From JADJYF01 sp965278995 (GTDB taxonomy: Bacteria; Pseudomonadota; Gammaproteobacteria; Ga0077536), in the NCBI GenBank assembly GCA_965278995.1, contig OZ257136.1, positions 2,356,001-2,420,000 of the forward strand: a stretch of 64,000 nt of DNA. Direction: 5' to 3'. Positions 35,417 to 45,015 of the stretch are shown piece after piece (within the stretch, counting starts at the first letter, position 1; the number at the start of each line of letters is the position of its first letter). The notes below the pieces were generated by a model, which made no database searches, was not told the origin of the DNA, and was given only the letters and a program-made list of their open reading frames with translations. The position numbers and the translations under genes are program-made.

Positions 35417-36874
35417 TCAGGCGTGGTAAGCCGCTTCGCCGTGCAGTGTCTCGTCGAGACCCTGACGCTCGTCGTCCAACGATACGCGCAGACCGATAAC
35501 CAGATCGGTAAGCTTGAAGCCGATCGCGGCGACAGTACCCGACCACACCAGCGCGGTGGCGACTGCAATCGCCTGCACCTTGACCTGTGAAGGGATGTCG
35601 AACGCGCCGGCACCATTGGCAACGTAGTCCCACCAGCTGATTCCGCCAAGCTCGGGCGAGGCGAACACGCCGGTCAACAATGCGCCGAGTATACCGCCGA
35701 CGCAATGCACGCCAAAGACGTCGAGCGAATCGTCGTAGCCGATCTTGGCTTTCAGCCAGACCACCGCCCACAAACACACGATGCCGGCCAAAGCGCCGAT
35801 AACCAGCGAACCCATCGGGCCGACGTAGCCGCAAGCTGGGGTGATCGCGACCAAACCGGCGATAGCACCGGACGCCGCACCGAGCATGGTCGGCTTGCCA
35901 CGGACCAGCCACTCCAGCGCCATCCAAGCCAGTGTCGCCATCGCCGTCGCCAGGATGGTGTTCACCATGACCAGTGCAGCAATGCCAGTCGCTTCGAGGT
36001 TGGAGCCGACGTTGAAGCCGAACCAGCCAACCCACAGCAATGAGGCGCCTATCATGGTCATGGTCAAGCTGTGCGGCGGCATCGCTTCACGGCCGTAGCC
36101 GACGCGTTTGCCAACCATGATACAGCCGACTAGACCAGCGATACCGGCATTGATGTGCACCACCGTACCACCGGCGAAGTCCATCGCGCCTTTCTGGAAC
36201 AGCCAGCCAGCAGTAGCCGCGGCAGTGGTCGCTGCTTCAGCATCGGTGTACGCATCCGGACCGGCCCAGTACCACACCATGTGTGCTATCGGGAGGTAGG
36301 CGAATGTGAACCAGATGATCATGAACATCAGCACGGCAGAGAACTTCATACGTTCTGCGAACGCGCCGGCAATGAGCGCTGGCGTGATCGCGGCGAACGT
36401 GAGCTGGAATGCGATGTAGACATATTCAGGTATGTAGACACCTTTGCTCCAGGTAGCGGCCAGCGAATCGATAGTCACGCCGGAGAGAAATGCTTTCGAC
36501 ATTCCACCGATGAACGCATTGCCTTCCGTGAAGGCGAGCGAGTAGCCGTACAGTGCCCACAGAACAGCGAGCAGACTGAACGTGACAAACACCTGCATCA
36601 GTACCGAGAGCATGTTCTTGGTGCGCACCATGCCACCGTAGAACAGCGCCAGACCCGGTATCGTCATGAGTATGACGAGTACGGTGGACGCCAGCATCCA
36701 TGCGGTATCACCCTTGTCGGCAACCGGCGCTGGCGCCGCTTCCTCGACAGCTGCGGGCGCTTCCGCGACGACTGCCGCGGTTTCTTCAACCACCGTCGCC
36801 GCCTCCTGCGCGAACGCCGGGATAGCGAATCCCAACAATAGACAGAGAAGCACAGTTTTCATTATCGGGTTCAT
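35417..36874 (-). CDS. amtB: ammonium transporter AmtB
   Basis: The 485-residue protein starts with a cleavable signal (LLCLLLGFAIPAFA), then an acidic Ala-rich linker and eleven membrane helices of the Amt/Rh channel. Landmarks are WMLASTVLVILMTIPGLALFYGG, FVTFSLLAVLWALYGYSLAF, and DFAGGTVVHINAGIAGLVG with the first pore His. GVHCVGGILGALLTGVFAS holds the second pore His. It conducts ammonium across the inner membrane and is blocked by GlnK when nitrogen is plentiful. AGGATAGGA precedes the ATG. It follows glnK by 11 bp in one operon. Confidence 0.97.
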   Translation of the reverse strand: MNPIMKTVLLCLLLGFAIPAFAQEAATVVEETAAVVAEAPAAVEEAAPAPVADKGDTAWMLASTVLVILMTIPGLALFYGGMVRTKNMLSVLMQVFVTFSLLAVLWALYGYSLAFTEGNAFIGGMSKAFLSGVTIDSLAATWSKGVYIPEYVYIAFQLTFAAITPALIAGAFAERMKFSAVLMFMIIWFTFAYLPIAHMVWYWAGPDAYTDAEAATTAAATAGWLFQKGAMDFAGGTVVHINAGIAGLVGCIMVGKRVGYGREAMPPHSLTMTMIGASLLWVGWFGFNVGSNLEATGIAALVMVNTILATAMATLAWMALEWLVRGKPTMLGAASGAIAGLVAITPACGYVGPMGSLVIGALAGIVCLWAVVWLKAKIGYDDSLDVFGVHCVGGILGALLTGVFASPELGGISWWDYVANGAGAFDIPSQVKVQAIAVATALVWSGTVAAIGFKLTDLVIGLRVSLDDERQGLDETLHGEAAYHA

Positions 36875-36885
36875 GGTTCCTATCC

Positions 36886-37224
36886 TTATAGAGCGTCGAT
36901 ACCGGTTTCGCCGGTGCGGATGCGGACCGCCTGTTCCAGCGCCGTGACGAAGATCTTGCCGTCGCCAATCTTGCCGCTGCTCGTCGCCTGACGGATCGCC
37001 TGGATAACCTGGTCGACCTGGTCGTCGCCGACCGCAGCTTCAATCTTGACCTTGGGCAGAAAATCGACGACGTACTCGGCGCCGCGATAGAGTTCGGTGT
37101 GGCCCTTCTGGCGACCGAAACCCTTGACCTCGGTGACGGTGATGCCTTGCACACCGACAGCGGACAAGGCTTCGCGCGCGTCCTGGAGCTTGAACGGTTT
37201 TATGATGGCCGTTACGAGTTTCAT
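36886..37224 (-). CDS. glnK: nitrogen regulatory PII protein GlnK
   Basis: The 112-residue PII protein has the full T-loop with the uridylylation residue Tyr51 (RGAEYVVDFLPKVKIE), the B-loop GKIGDGKIFV and the C-loop signature. It senses 2-oxoglutarate, ATP/ADP and uridylylation state, and gates AmtB. The gene sits 11 bp upstream of amtB, so GlnK is preferred over GlnB. GGGAG precedes the ATG. A sigma-54-type promoter candidate lies about 205 bp upstream. Confidence 0.97.
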   Translation of the reverse strand: MKLVTAIIKPFKLQDAREALSAVGVQGITVTEVKGFGRQKGHTELYRGAEYVVDFLPKVKIEAAVGDDQVDQVIQAIRQATSSGKIGDGKIFVTALEQAVRIRTGETGIDAL

Positions 37225-37645
37225 CGCTGCACTCCCATTGCGTCACCGGCGAAGTCCCACCGGCGGGTGCTGGAACCTGCTGCCTGTATGAGTGACGAAC
37301 CAGTCACGCGAGCACCTGCCCGCCGCGCTGTGATGGCGATGCGTTCAGCATCCCCGGTGCCCCCGCACTGGCAGCCTGCGACCGCTACCGGATCATCCGG
37401 CGTGCCGTCTAGGCCCTGCGAATTGGCTCTGAGCATGGAGCGTGCCAATGCATCGACACGCTATGAAATCAGTGGATTAGCGCAAGGGCGCGCCTATCGC
37501 GCTAAAGCGTACGCCGACTCCGCACCGAAATGGCGCAAAGCCGCGCAACGCATCGGCTATTGACGCACCAAAATAGGTCGATACGCGCTATTTCAGAAAA
37601 TCTTTTGGTGCCGGTCAGTGCGCATCCGGCTGGCGTGCCGCCTGC
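37225..37645. other. 421-bp intergenic region upstream of glnK
   Basis: This gap between the Nudix gene and glnK, both minus-strand, holds no convincing gene. It contains the sigma-54 element at 37432-37448. Two further inverted repeats are seen upstream of that element: TTAGCGC...GCGCTAA at about 37477-37505, and GCACCAAAA...TTTTGGTGC at about 37564-37613. The latter's left arm (GCACCAAAATAGGT) is a weak NtrC-like half-palindrome. Confidence 0.4.
37432..37448 (-). promoter_or_regulatory. candidate sigma-54 (-24/-12) promoter for glnK-amtB
   Basis: The minus strand reads TTGGCACG-CTCC-ATGCT, against the consensus YTGGCACG-N4-TTGCW; only one core base differs. A sigma-54 promoter ahead of glnK-amtB is expected in many proteobacteria under NtrC control. 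It lies about 205 bp from the ATG, leaving a long leader. Confidence 0.6.
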
Positions 37646-38161
37646 TCAGGCCACGGTTACCGCCCGCAGGCGTTCAATGGCGAGCCGCATCGATTCGAAC
37701 GCCACCGTCGCCAGATCGATCTCGGCCAGCGCCTGCCACTTCAGCGCCTGCGCCTCGTCGTTGGGGACGAATGAGGGGCGAACATCAATGCTGCCGCTGA
37801 AGAACACCACCACCGTGCGGTAATCGATATTGTGGTGCTGATAGCGACTCGGCAGCGAAAACAGATAGCGTGGTGCGGCCAGCACGATGCCGGTCTCTTC
37901 GAACGTCTCGCGGATGACAGCCATTTCCAGCGATTCGTCGCCTTCGACAAAGCCACCCGGCAGATCGAGCAGACCCTGGCCGGGCTCCGTCGCGCGCGTA
38001 ATCAGGGCAACGCGATCAGCACAGTCGATGACCGCCGATACCGCAACCGCTGTATTGTGATAGTAGGTATAGCCACAGCGTGAACAGCCGAAAATCTTGT
38101 TGTCGACTCTGAGCAGGGCGGCGATGCCGCAGCGTGGGCAATAGAGTTGCTGCGTACTCAT
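37646..38161 (-). CDS. Nudix hydrolase with N-terminal zinc ribbon
   Basis: The 171-residue protein has a CPRC/CSRC zinc ribbon (Cys 8, 11, 26, 29), then a complete Nudix box: GFVEGDESLEMAVIRETFEE followed by TGI, fitting GX5EX7REUXEEXGU. This is the layout of small NADH-pyrophosphatase-like or NUDT14-type hydrolases that cleave nucleoside-diphosphate derivatives. It lies between glnK and the sigma-54 activator gene, all minus-strand. The ribosome site is weak. The substrate is unknown. Confidence 0.9.
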   Translation of the reverse strand: MSTQQLYCPRCGIAALLRVDNKIFGCSRCGYTYYHNTAVAVSAVIDCADRVALITRATEPGQGLLDLPGGFVEGDESLEMAVIRETFEETGIVLAAPRYLFSLPSRYQHHNIDYRTVVVFFSGSIDVRPSFVPNDEAQALKWQALAEIDLATVAFESMRLAIERLRAVTVA

Positions 38162-38195
38162 GTCGATATTCTGCGACTGATCCGACGACGACGCT

Positions 38196-40157
38196 TCATG
38201 CGTCGTAGGAACGCAAGCGACGATAAAGTGTGCTGCGCGAAATTCCGAGTGCCCGCGCAGCGCGTGCGCGGTTGCCGCCCTCGCGTTTCAGTCTCGTGAG
38301 GATAGCGTCACGCTCGACACCGGCAACCGTGATTGGTTCAGCGACCATCATGGCTGAAACCGCCGTCGCTACTCGGCCGAAAGCGGGTGGCAGATCGGCA
38401 GAGCTCAAGATCGGACTCTCGCCCATCAGATAGAGACTCTCCAGCACTGCCCGCAGTTCGCGCACGTTGCCCGGCCAGACTGCAGTTTCGAGACGACGCA
38501 GCAACTCGTCGCTCAGATAGTGAATACCAAGCGCATAGCGTGCCTCGAGTTCGAGCAGGCAATGACGTGCAAGGACAGCGACATCTTCCGTCCGGTTGCG
38601 CAAGGGTGGAAGCTCAAGTTCGAGCACTTTGAGTCGGTAATACAGATCGCGACGGAAGCGGCCGGCGTTTACCGCAGCGTCGAGATCCTGGTTGGTGGCT
38701 GCAATGATACGCAGGTCGAGCTGACGTGACTGACTGCCACCGACGCGGACGACGACGTTGTCCGCCAGTACGCGCAACAAACCCACTTGAACTTCGAGCG
38801 GCAGTTCACCGACTTCGTCGAGGAACAGGGTACCGCCATCCGCCTGTTCGAATTTACCCGCCTGGCCTTTGCTGAGCGCTCCAGTGAATGCGCCGCCGTC
38901 ATAGCCGAACAATTCGCTCGCCGCGAGTTCGCGCGTCAGCAACCCGCAGTTAACAGCAATCAGCGGGCCTTTGGCACGCGGCGAGGAACGATGAATCGCA
39001 TGAGCAAACAACTCTTTGCCGGTGCCAGTCTCACCGAGGATTAGTACCGGCGCCGTGCCGCGTGCGACACGTGCCGCACGTCGTTTAAGCTCGGTCATGA
39101 AAGTGCTCTGCCCAATGATAGCGGCAAAATGGTCGACCACAATGGCCCGACGCGCCGGCGCCGAAAGTGCAGCCGCCGATGCCGATGAGGCCTCGAGCAC
39201 AAGTAACCCGCCCGACCAGTCAGCACCACGTCCATAGGCTTCGAAAGCCTGAGCTCGCAGCCCATGAGCGAGACGCGTAGCGGCTGCATCGACGTGCTCA
39301 CCGGCGCGAATTTGAAGCAGCGATGCACCGCGGACAAGCCCAAGCTCGATGCCCTGCTCGCGCAGCAATGCCTGCGCGCGGGCATTGCTGCTGACAACTC
39401 GGCCCTTGCGATCGAGCAGTACATGCGGGTGCGCCGTCCAACGCGCTGCGTTGGCCTGATACCAGTGCAGCAGTTGAACATTCCGCGCCAGTTCGCGCGA
39501 CCTCAGGGTTTGTTCGATCTGGTGGGCGGTCGTCGCTGCCAGAGCGAGTGAATGACCATGGCGCGCGTCGCCGAAAGTCGTCACATCGATGACACCGAGC
39601 AGCGATCCGTCGAAGAAATCGTGCACTGGCGCTGCAGCACAGGCCCACAGTTTCGCGATGGCGCGAAAATGCTCGACACTTTCCACTTCGGCTGGACTGC
39701 CGGTCGCGATAGCCGTACCGACGGCATTGGTGCCGGCGATCGTTTCGCTCCACTCGTAGCCGACAGTGACGCCGAGTTCTTTGCCCCGTTCCATGATGGC
39801 GGGGCTGCCACAGGCATCGAGGATGACACCTTGCGCGTCAGCCACGAGCATCATGCTCTCGGTGTCGGCCAGAATATCGCCGAGCAGTTGCCACGAATTC
39901 TGCGATGCCAACAGCAGTTCGCTGTTCGACTCGCGCAGGCGGGCGAGCCCCGAGGCGTCAGCAGCGCGAGGCAACAGGTCAGAGGTTGGAAGCACACCCT
40001 GGGCCAGGCATCGACTCCAGGAATCGCTGACCAGCTTGCGCAGGCCCTGGTCATTGACAGTGCCCGTCAGCGCCATGTGCTCCCACGCCTGCTCGATCTG
40101 CAGATGCTGGAGCTTGCCGCTCTGGCGGCGCGTGCGTCCAAGTTCCGAATCAACCAA
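38196..40157 (-). CDS. sigma-54-dependent transcriptional activator (AcoR-like)
   Basis: The 653-residue activator has an N-terminal GAF-type sensor (AIAKLWACAAAPVHDFFDGSLLGVIDVT) of the AcoR group, a PAS-like middle, and the AAA+ domain with GETGTGKELFAHAIH and the sigma-54 contact loop GAFTGA. A Fis-type DNA-binding helix follows (NRARAARALGISRSTLYRRL). A TTG start at 40157 is chosen because GGAGG lies six bases upstream. It is divergent from the luciferase-like monooxygenase gene, which has a -24/-12 promoter, so it is likely to activate that gene in response to a small molecule bound by the GAF domain. Confidence 0.9.
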   Translation of the reverse strand: MVDSELGRTRRQSGKLQHLQIEQAWEHMALTGTVNDQGLRKLVSDSWSRCLAQGVLPTSDLLPRAADASGLARLRESNSELLLASQNSWQLLGDILADTESMMLVADAQGVILDACGSPAIMERGKELGVTVGYEWSETIAGTNAVGTAIATGSPAEVESVEHFRAIAKLWACAAAPVHDFFDGSLLGVIDVTTFGDARHGHSLALAATTAHQIEQTLRSRELARNVQLLHWYQANAARWTAHPHVLLDRKGRVVSSNARAQALLREQGIELGLVRGASLLQIRAGEHVDAAATRLAHGLRAQAFEAYGRGADWSGGLLVLEASSASAAALSAPARRAIVVDHFAAIIGQSTFMTELKRRAARVARGTAPVLILGETGTGKELFAHAIHRSSPRAKGPLIAVNCGLLTRELAASELFGYDGGAFTGALSKGQAGKFEQADGGTLFLDEVGELPLEVQVGLLRVLADNVVVRVGGSQSRQLDLRIIAATNQDLDAAVNAGRFRRDLYYRLKVLELELPPLRNRTEDVAVLARHCLLELEARYALGIHYLSDELLRRLETAVWPGNVRELRAVLESLYLMGESPILSSADLPPAFGRVATAVSAMMVAEPITVAGVERDAILTRLKREGGNRARAARALGISRSTLYRRLRSYDA

Positions 40158-40532
40158 GGATGACCTCCTGCTGCCACCAGCGGTATCGATTGCTTCTGCC
40201 CGCTGAAATCGCCATGGACGCTCCCGGCGTACGTTTCATTATGGTCGCCGATTCCAGCCTCACTCAAGGATGGCGGTCACGAAAGTGTTGCATTGTGTAT
40301 CAACCTGACACGATACCCGTACCGCGTTGCGACATACGGCGCTTGTCAAGACGAGTCGAAACGGACCATTACCCAGCATTGGCGGGCTCGGGTACCGACT
40401 GGCATTGAACTTGCCAATATCCATGTTTATCTATCTTGCGACGACAACTACAGATGCTGGCCAGTCGCGTCATCGCGACGCGACCAGCAGTGCCCGCGAC
40501 TGGTGGGCTGACTCAACCGGGGAGCACAAACC
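40158..40532. other. 375-bp divergent regulatory region
   Basis: The region lies between the sigma-54 activator gene and the monooxygenase gene. Besides the -24/-12 element at 40399 it contains two inverted repeats that could be activator sites: GTGT-N9-ACAC-like at about 40291-40309 (GTGTATCAACCTGACAC) and GCGACA...TTGTC at about 40329-40350. Both are about 50-110 bp upstream of the -24 element, a usual distance for enhancer sites. No gene is seen. Confidence 0.5.
40399..40416 (+). promoter_or_regulatory. candidate sigma-54 promoter of the monooxygenase gene
   Basis: CTGGCATTGAACTTGCCA has GG at 40401-40402 and GC at 40413-40414 with exactly 10 bp between, the required -24/-12 spacing, and a TTGC core. 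It lies 117 bp upstream of the ATG at 40533 and next to a sigma-54 activator gene. Confidence 0.65.
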
Positions 40533-41756
40533 ATGCATGTTGGCGCCTTTTACCTGCCGTCCGTCGGCCGCAAGGACGACATCCTGGCCGGCATGGCCGG
40601 CAAACGCACCGATCTTTATCAACGCATGCTCGTCGAATTGACCGAGCAGGTGCGATACATGGATGCCAACGGCTACTACGGTGCCGGTTTCACCGAGCAT
40701 CATTTTCATATCGAGGGCGAGGAAGTCTCGACCAACCCCGTCATCCTCGATCTCTATTTCGGCCTGCAGACTGAGCGTATGAAGTTCGGCCAGCTGGGCA
40801 ACGTGTTGCCGTCGCAAAACCCGATCAACCTGGCCGAAAACATCGCGATGCTCTCGCAGATGCTGCAAGGTCGCGTGTTCGCCGGCTTTGCGCGCGGCTA
40901 TCAGCCACGCTGGGTCAACGTAATCGGTCAACAGGTCGGGTTAGCGACGCCAGGCAGTGGCGCCGACTACGAGGAACTCAAGCGCTCGCTGTTTGAAGAA
41001 CATTTCGAGATCATCATGAAAGCCTGGAGCGAAGACACGTTCAGGTTCCAGGGCAAACACTGGCAGGTACCGACACCCGGCATCAAATGGCCAGCGGCCG
41101 AGGTGACCCGCAAGTACGGCGCCGGCATCAATGCCAACGACGAGATTGACGCTATCGGCATTGCGCCGCCGACTTACCACAAACAGATCCCCGAACTGTT
41201 CATGCCGTTCGCAACTTCCGAACGCTCGATCAAGTGGGGCATGGAACGCGGTATCGTGCCGGTCACGATCATGACCCATCCGGAGATCGTGCGGCAGCAT
41301 TTCATCGCCGGGCAGGAAGCCGCCGCTGCCGCCGGACGCACGCTCGCTTACGGCCAGGGCATGGCCATGAGCCGTGAGATCATCGTCGCCGACACCGATG
41401 CGCAGGCTGAAGCGATTGCCCGCGACGCGGGTTCTTTCATCTGGAACAACTTCTTCGTGCCTTTTGGTTTCAACGCCGCAGTCTGCGCACCTGGAGAAGG
41501 TCCGTTCGATCTGCCGGCCACCTTCGAGACTTTGTCTGATCGCGGACTGGTCATTCATGGCAGCCCGGACACGGTCAACCGCAAGCTGGAGAAGCTGCTG
41601 AACGATCTGCCGGTCGATTACTTCTGGATGTTCATCTACAACCACATGCCGCAGGGCGCCTGCATGCACAGTCTTGAACTCCTGACCGAGCGCGTGTGGC
41701 CGAACTTCACCGATACCATCGGGCAACCTGCAATGCCGCGTTCCGCGCGAGCCTGA
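40533..41756 (+). CDS. luciferase-like (LLM class) flavin-dependent monooxygenase
   Basis: The 407-residue bacterial-luciferase-fold protein should use reduced FMN and oxygen. Visible are YYGAGFTEHHFHIEGEE, FGQLGNVLPSQNPINLAENIAML, and RVFAGFARGYQPRWVNVIG, the flavin-binding core. AEAIARDAGSFIWNNFFVPFGF lies further on. GGGGAG precedes the ATG. A sigma-54 promoter and a divergent sigma-54 activator suggest inducible expression by a substrate. A flavin reductase-like gene lies 10 kb away but is not linked. Likely substrates are alkanes, terpenes or sulfonates; the sequence does not decide. Confidence 0.9.
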   Translation: MHVGAFYLPSVGRKDDILAGMAGKRTDLYQRMLVELTEQVRYMDANGYYGAGFTEHHFHIEGEEVSTNPVILDLYFGLQTERMKFGQLGNVLPSQNPINLAENIAMLSQMLQGRVFAGFARGYQPRWVNVIGQQVGLATPGSGADYEELKRSLFEEHFEIIMKAWSEDTFRFQGKHWQVPTPGIKWPAAEVTRKYGAGINANDEIDAIGIAPPTYHKQIPELFMPFATSERSIKWGMERGIVPVTIMTHPEIVRQHFIAGQEAAAAAGRTLAYGQGMAMSREIIVADTDAQAEAIARDAGSFIWNNFFVPFGFNAAVCAPGEGPFDLPATFETLSDRGLVIHGSPDTVNRKLEKLLNDLPVDYFWMFIYNHMPQGACMHSLELLTERVWPNFTDTIGQPAMPRSARA

Positions 41757-41788
41757 CTTTTCGGCAACGCCGAGCTATTTCCCCTGCT

Positions 41789-41829
41789 GCCGCCACCTGC
41801 TTCGCTTCACGGCGGGTGGCGGCCTTTTT
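41789..41829 (+). terminator. Rho-independent terminator after the monooxygenase gene
   Basis: Stem GCCGCCACC (41789-41797) pairs with GGTGGCGGC (41815-41823) and is followed by CTTTTTA. It ends 70 bp after the monooxygenase stop, the only textbook intrinsic terminator noticed in the window. Confidence 0.85.
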
Positions 41830-41882
41830 ATGACAATGTTAGACGTGCAAATGGTGTGAGCACGGATGAAACCTGCCCGGGT

Positions 41883-43452
41883 TCATCCCTGCCGGGCGCC
41901 GGCCCGCCCGTCGTCCACCAGCCAGGTCGACAAGGTCGAACAAGTAGACTGCGGGTTGCGCACATCGGCCAGCGCACGCAACTCGGCGCTGGTCTGATTG
42001 GGTTCGACCGTCATTCGCAGATAGCCGCGATGCAAGCCACTCGCAAAACGTACGTGTGGTCCTTCGCCAGCAGCAGTCTGCGTCCAGCTTTCAGGCGGTG
42101 GCTGCGAGCTGATGGAAGTCGTCACGAATTCGGTGGCAATGATCGGCAGCTCGGGCTGCTGAAAATCGCGCTTCAGGTCGTTGACGTAAAACGCGTGAAC
42201 GTCGCCGCCAAAGACCAGTGAATTATTGACTGCCGGTTTCGCCAGCGCATCGAGCAAACGGGAGCGGGCAGCCGGATAGCCGTCCCAGGCATCGGAATAT
42301 AGGATTTCACCCGGACCGGCCAGCGTATCGGCCTGCGCCATGCGGGTGGTTTGAACGATCAGATTCCAGCCGGCTCGACTGGCCGCCACACTCTCGGCAA
42401 ACCACCGTTCCTGCTCTGCACCCAGCATGCTGCCGGCGGGATCGTTGCGTTCTTGGCAATCGCGGATCGGAGCGCCCCCGCCGCGGCCTGGTTTAGGGCA
42501 AGGCTGAGGCGTGCGGAACTGGCGCGTATCAAGAATATGGAACTGCGCGAGCCGACCCCATTCGAGACGACGGTGCAACGGCAGGTACGGCCCTCGCGGC
42601 TGCATGGCGCGGGGTAGCGGTAGATGCTCGTAGTAGGCCTGATAGGCCGCTGCGCGTCGCGCCAGAAATCGCGCGGGATCTTCCAGATTCTGCGAACGAT
42701 CGTTGGCATAGTCGTTCTCGACCTCGTGATCGTCGAACGTTACCAGCCACGCGCAGGAGGCATGCGCTGCCTGCAGCATCGTATCGGACTTGTAACAGGC
42801 GTAACGCGCGCGGTATTGCGCCAATGTACGCGGTTCGGGACCCTTCGTGACGGCGGACGAGCTGCGTGCCCCACGAACTCTCGTAGATGTAGTCGCCGAC
42901 ATGAATGATCAGATCGAGTGAGTCTTCGGCCATGTCTCGATAAGCCGCGTAGTAGCCCTGCTCGTATTGCTGACAGGATGCCACTGCAAAGCGCAGCCGC
43001 TCCTCACGCACAGCTGCCGCTGGTGCCGTTCGGAATCGACCTACTGGACTGGTCGCATCGCCAGCATGAAAACGATAGAAGTACTCGCGCCCGGCCGCCA
43101 GGGAGCCGACATCTACATGCACACTGTGCGCGAAAGCCGCCTCTGCCGTCGTCGCACCACGGCTGGCAACACGGGTGAACGGGTAATCATCAGCGACTTC
43201 CCAGGTGACGGGAAAATCTCCTGCTGGCAGTCCGCCGTCGTGCGCAAACGGGTCCGGCGCCAGGCGCGTCCACAACGAAATACCCTGCTCAGTGGGATAG
43301 CCTGCGGCGATGCCCAGCGTATACGGGTCGCGGGTAAAAGTCGGCGCAGCCTGCAGACGGGGCATCGCGATCACAGCGCTAACTGCAGCCAATCGACGCA
43401 GGAAATCACGGCGTTCGGATACCGGGATAGTGAGCACGGTGTCGTTTCCCAT
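41883..43452 (-). pseudogene. PhoD-type alkaline phosphatase/phosphodiesterase, frameshifted
   Basis: Two overlapping frames together make one PhoD protein of about 520 residues. The first (from 43452) has a Tat signal, SERRDFLRRLAAVSAVIA, the PhoD N-domain and LIIHVGDYIYESSWGT. The second carries on with RTLAQYRARYACYKSD, LVTFDDHEVENDYANDRS and VFGGDVHAFYVNDL, holding the rest of the metal and catalytic residues. Removing one base near 42840 joins HEG directly to PEPRTLAQYRARY. This is either a real one-base insertion inactivating the gene or a sequencing error. An intact enzyme would be exported by Tat and release phosphate from diesters. Confidence 0.85.
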
Positions 43453-43594
43453 GTGAATGTGCAGTTGCAGTTCAAGTGGCGCTGGCGCCGTTGGTGAAAT
43501 CTACCATGTGCGCGCGACTGGCAGGTGACAGGCGTGCGGACGGCTCTGCGGTCAATCCTGTTACGATACCCGCAGCTATTTCCGGTCAGCTGTC

Positions 43595-44950
43595 ATGCTC
43601 GTCACCGAACCCGCAACTGGTTCGTCGCGCCCCCTGCCACCGATGGTGCCGCTCGCTGATGGCTGGCGCGCGCTGCGTCGCAGTCCGCCAGAGGCGTTGA
43701 CCTATATCCTGCGGCGCTATGGCGACATTGTTCGCTGGCGCGGTGTACTGATGGTCTACGCCGTCAGTCATCCGGATTACGTTCGTCAGGCGCTCACCCA
43801 GGCGTGGCCGCGATACAGCAAGAATACTATCGATTACCGTGTCGTCGCGCGCACGCTCGGCAATGGCCTGGTGACAAACGACGGCCCGGACTGGGCGCGG
43901 CAACGGCGCCTCATGCAACCGGTCTTCGCCAATCGTGCTATCGACAAGTTCGACACCGTCATCAACGAGATGACAACGGAACTCGCCGAACGCTGGGCGC
44001 GCACGCCGGCCGATGAGACAGTCTGGATCGACCGCGATATGAGCCGGGTCACGTTTCAGGTCGTCAGCCGCACACTTTTCGGCGCCGACATCGACGAAGC
44101 AGCGGACGAGATGGTCGAGATCCTCGACATCGTCAATCAGCACCCGCTGCGGCTGACTGCACTGGCGACTCTGTTGCCATGGCTGCCGCTGCCGAGCAAC
44201 CGCCGCTTCCTGCGCGTCAAACGCCGACTCGATACGATAGTCGATGGGCTGGTTGCCATGCATCGCGATCGCGAAGGCAGCGGCGACATCGTTGATCGCC
44301 TGCTCGCCGCGCGAGATACCGACACTGGCGAAGGCATGAACGAAGCGCAGATGCGCGATGAGATCATCACGCTCATGCTGGCCGGCCACGAGACCTCAGC
44401 GACGGCACTGACCTGGACATTCCATCTGCTTGCGCAGCATCCGGCGATCGAGGAACGCCTGTGTGCCGAACTATCGACTGTCCTGGGAGGGCGCCCCGCG
44501 CTGAGTGCCGATCTGGCGCAATTGCCCTATCTCAAACAGGTCGTGCAGGAATCGATGCGCCTCTATCCGCCGGTCTGGGGCATCGCCCGCCGCTGCGTCG
44601 AGGAAACCGAGTTCGGCCCTTATCGCATTCCGAAAGGCGCTTATCTCGCGATCACGATGTACGCGCTGCATCGTCATCCACAGTACTGGCCGGATGCGGA
44701 TCGCTTCGACCCGGAGCGATTCGCGCCCAACCGGGGCGAATCGCGGCACAGTTATGCTTACCTGCCATTTTCGGCCGGGCCGCGTGCGTGCATCGGCGCG
44801 AGCATGGCAATGCTCGAAATCCAGCTCGTACTGGCGCAGCTGCTGCAGCGGTTCCGCATCACACCGCGACCAGGCCATCCGATCGTGCCGGAAGCGGTCG
44901 TCACCTTGAAAACGCGCTTCGGCATGCCGGCCACGCTTGCACCGCGCTGA
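43595..44950 (+). CDS. cytochrome P450
   Basis: The 451-residue haem-thiolate monooxygenase has the I-helix motif AGHETSAT (from residue 263), the K-helix E319-S-M-R322, the FDPERF region near 371, and the haem loop FSAGPRACIGASM with the axial Cys399. There is no membrane anchor or fused reductase, so it depends on separate redox partners, none of which is adjacent. The sequence style is that of bacterial CYPs acting on fatty acids, terpenoids or hydrocarbons. A thioredoxin-like gene follows 65 bp downstream on the same strand. Confidence 0.93.
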   Translation: MLVTEPATGSSRPLPPMVPLADGWRALRRSPPEALTYILRRYGDIVRWRGVLMVYAVSHPDYVRQALTQAWPRYSKNTIDYRVVARTLGNGLVTNDGPDWARQRRLMQPVFANRAIDKFDTVINEMTTELAERWARTPADETVWIDRDMSRVTFQVVSRTLFGADIDEAADEMVEILDIVNQHPLRLTALATLLPWLPLPSNRRFLRVKRRLDTIVDGLVAMHRDREGSGDIVDRLLAARDTDTGEGMNEAQMRDEIITLMLAGHETSATALTWTFHLLAQHPAIEERLCAELSTVLGGRPALSADLAQLPYLKQVVQESMRLYPPVWGIARRCVEETEFGPYRIPKGAYLAITMYALHRHPQYWPDADRFDPERFAPNRGESRHSYAYLPFSAGPRACIGASMAMLEIQLVLAQLLQRFRITPRPGHPIVPEAVVTLKTRFGMPATLAPR

Positions 44951-45015
44951 ACGACGGACAAACCAGGCAGCTCACGATGATGACTACTTCCATTCGAGCA
45001 GAGAGACCGACCGTA

